Part shown: positions 50,401 through 50,498 of the stretch, piece after piece
Layout of the letters: each line of letters starts with the position of its first letter
Numbering within the stretch: position 1 is the first letter of the stretch
Assembly: GCA_902790135.1 (NCBI GenBank)
Contig: CADAQM010000017.1
Span: forward strand, 1 to 50,498
Direction of reading: 5' to 3'
From: an uncultured Coriobacteriaceae bacterium
GTDB lineage: Bacteria; Actinomycetota; Coriobacteriia; Coriobacteriales; Atopobiaceae
Length of the DNA stretch: 50,498 nt
Notes under the pieces: model-generated
Seen by the model: the letters and a program-made list of their open reading frames with translations, nothing else
What the model was told of the DNA's origin: nothing
Databases searched by the model: none
Made by a program: the position numbers and the translations under genes

Positions 50401-50498
50401 CTAGCCGATGAGCTTCTTGGCGAAGGCCAGGACGTTCTTGCCGTTGACCATGCCGTAGTCGGCCATGGGGATGACGTCGCAGGGCACGCCGGCGGCCT
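50401..50498 (-). CDS. PTS lactose/cellobiose-type EIIB, C-terminal end (partial)
   Basis: Only the last 31 or so codons are in the window, reading GVPCDVIPMADYGMVNGKNV then LAFAKKLIG before a TAG at 50401. This matches the C-terminus of lactose/cellobiose-type EIIB. The active-site cysteine lies beyond the right edge. First visible gene of the PTS operon; EIIC is presumably further right. Confidence 0.88.
   Translation of the reverse strand, partial: AAGVPCDVIPMADYGMVNGKNVLAFAKKLIG

Overview
The window looks like a chromosomal segment of a high-GC, anaerobic, gut- or oral-type actinobacterium of the class Coriobacteriia (Olsenella/Atopobium-like). The evidence is GC-rich codon use with strong SD-led starts, [FeFe]-hydrogenase maturation genes (hydE, hydF and a TM1266-type regulator), a lactose/cellobiose-type PTS with a MupG (DUF871) enzyme, and many ABC, PTS and two-component genes. 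Genus is inferred from gene content only. No rRNA, tRNA, CRISPR array, transposase or integrase was seen.

Positions 1-9241 are accessory DNA lying immediately downstream of guaA. They hold a run of small genes resembling polymorphic-toxin immunity genes (91-3331, including two SUKH/SMI1-KNR4 paralogues). They also hold two near-identical HTH genes (3419-3847, 8625-9053), a frameshifted AlbA/Schlafen-type gene (4270-5486), a small membrane protein (6032-6262) and an ApeA-like HEPN defence protein (7098-8534). A guaA-3'-end-like sequence recurs in the same orientation at about 4040, 5666, 6696 and in guaA itself (9247). Three of these are followed by a gap-free repeat of about 200 bp rich in TGACGTCA palindromes. 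Two copies of the guaA terminator plus adjacent HTH gene are also present. The best reading is a tandem array of small integrase-less cassettes accreted at the guaA 3' end.

Positions 9242-15486 are core metabolism. They contain a short GuaA lacking the glutamine amidotransferase domain, then argC divergent from argJBD. argJ is interrupted by a frameshifting deletion. A 62-bp tandem repeat and a terminator follow argD.

Positions 15583-25836 hold a MetRS-like synthetase, an alpha/beta hydrolase, a GtrA-like protein, an OmpR/PhoB-type two-component system, and a MarR regulator translationally coupled to a heterodimeric ABC exporter. Positions 25950-33339 hold a GNAT/molybdenum-carrier-like fusion, a lipoprotein cyclophilin, and a TetR-MFS-GH36 operon. 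That operon is divergent from a glycosyltransferase-like gene across a large double palindrome.

Positions 33445-43698 hold a phasin-like protein, a PGP-like phosphatase, a DUF1015 protein, a membrane-anchored polysaccharide deacetylase, a heavy-metal P-type ATPase with its ArsR regulator, and a TPR protein. Positions 43846-46399 hold the hydrogenase-maturation genes. Positions 46436-50498 are a minus-strand PTS operon: partial EIIB, EIIA, MupG, and a 737-residue three-part protein joining a metallophosphoesterase, a PTS EIIB-like domain and a ROK pseudokinase-like domain. That protein is the most unusual single gene in the window. The guaA-anchored cassette array is the most unusual genomic structure.
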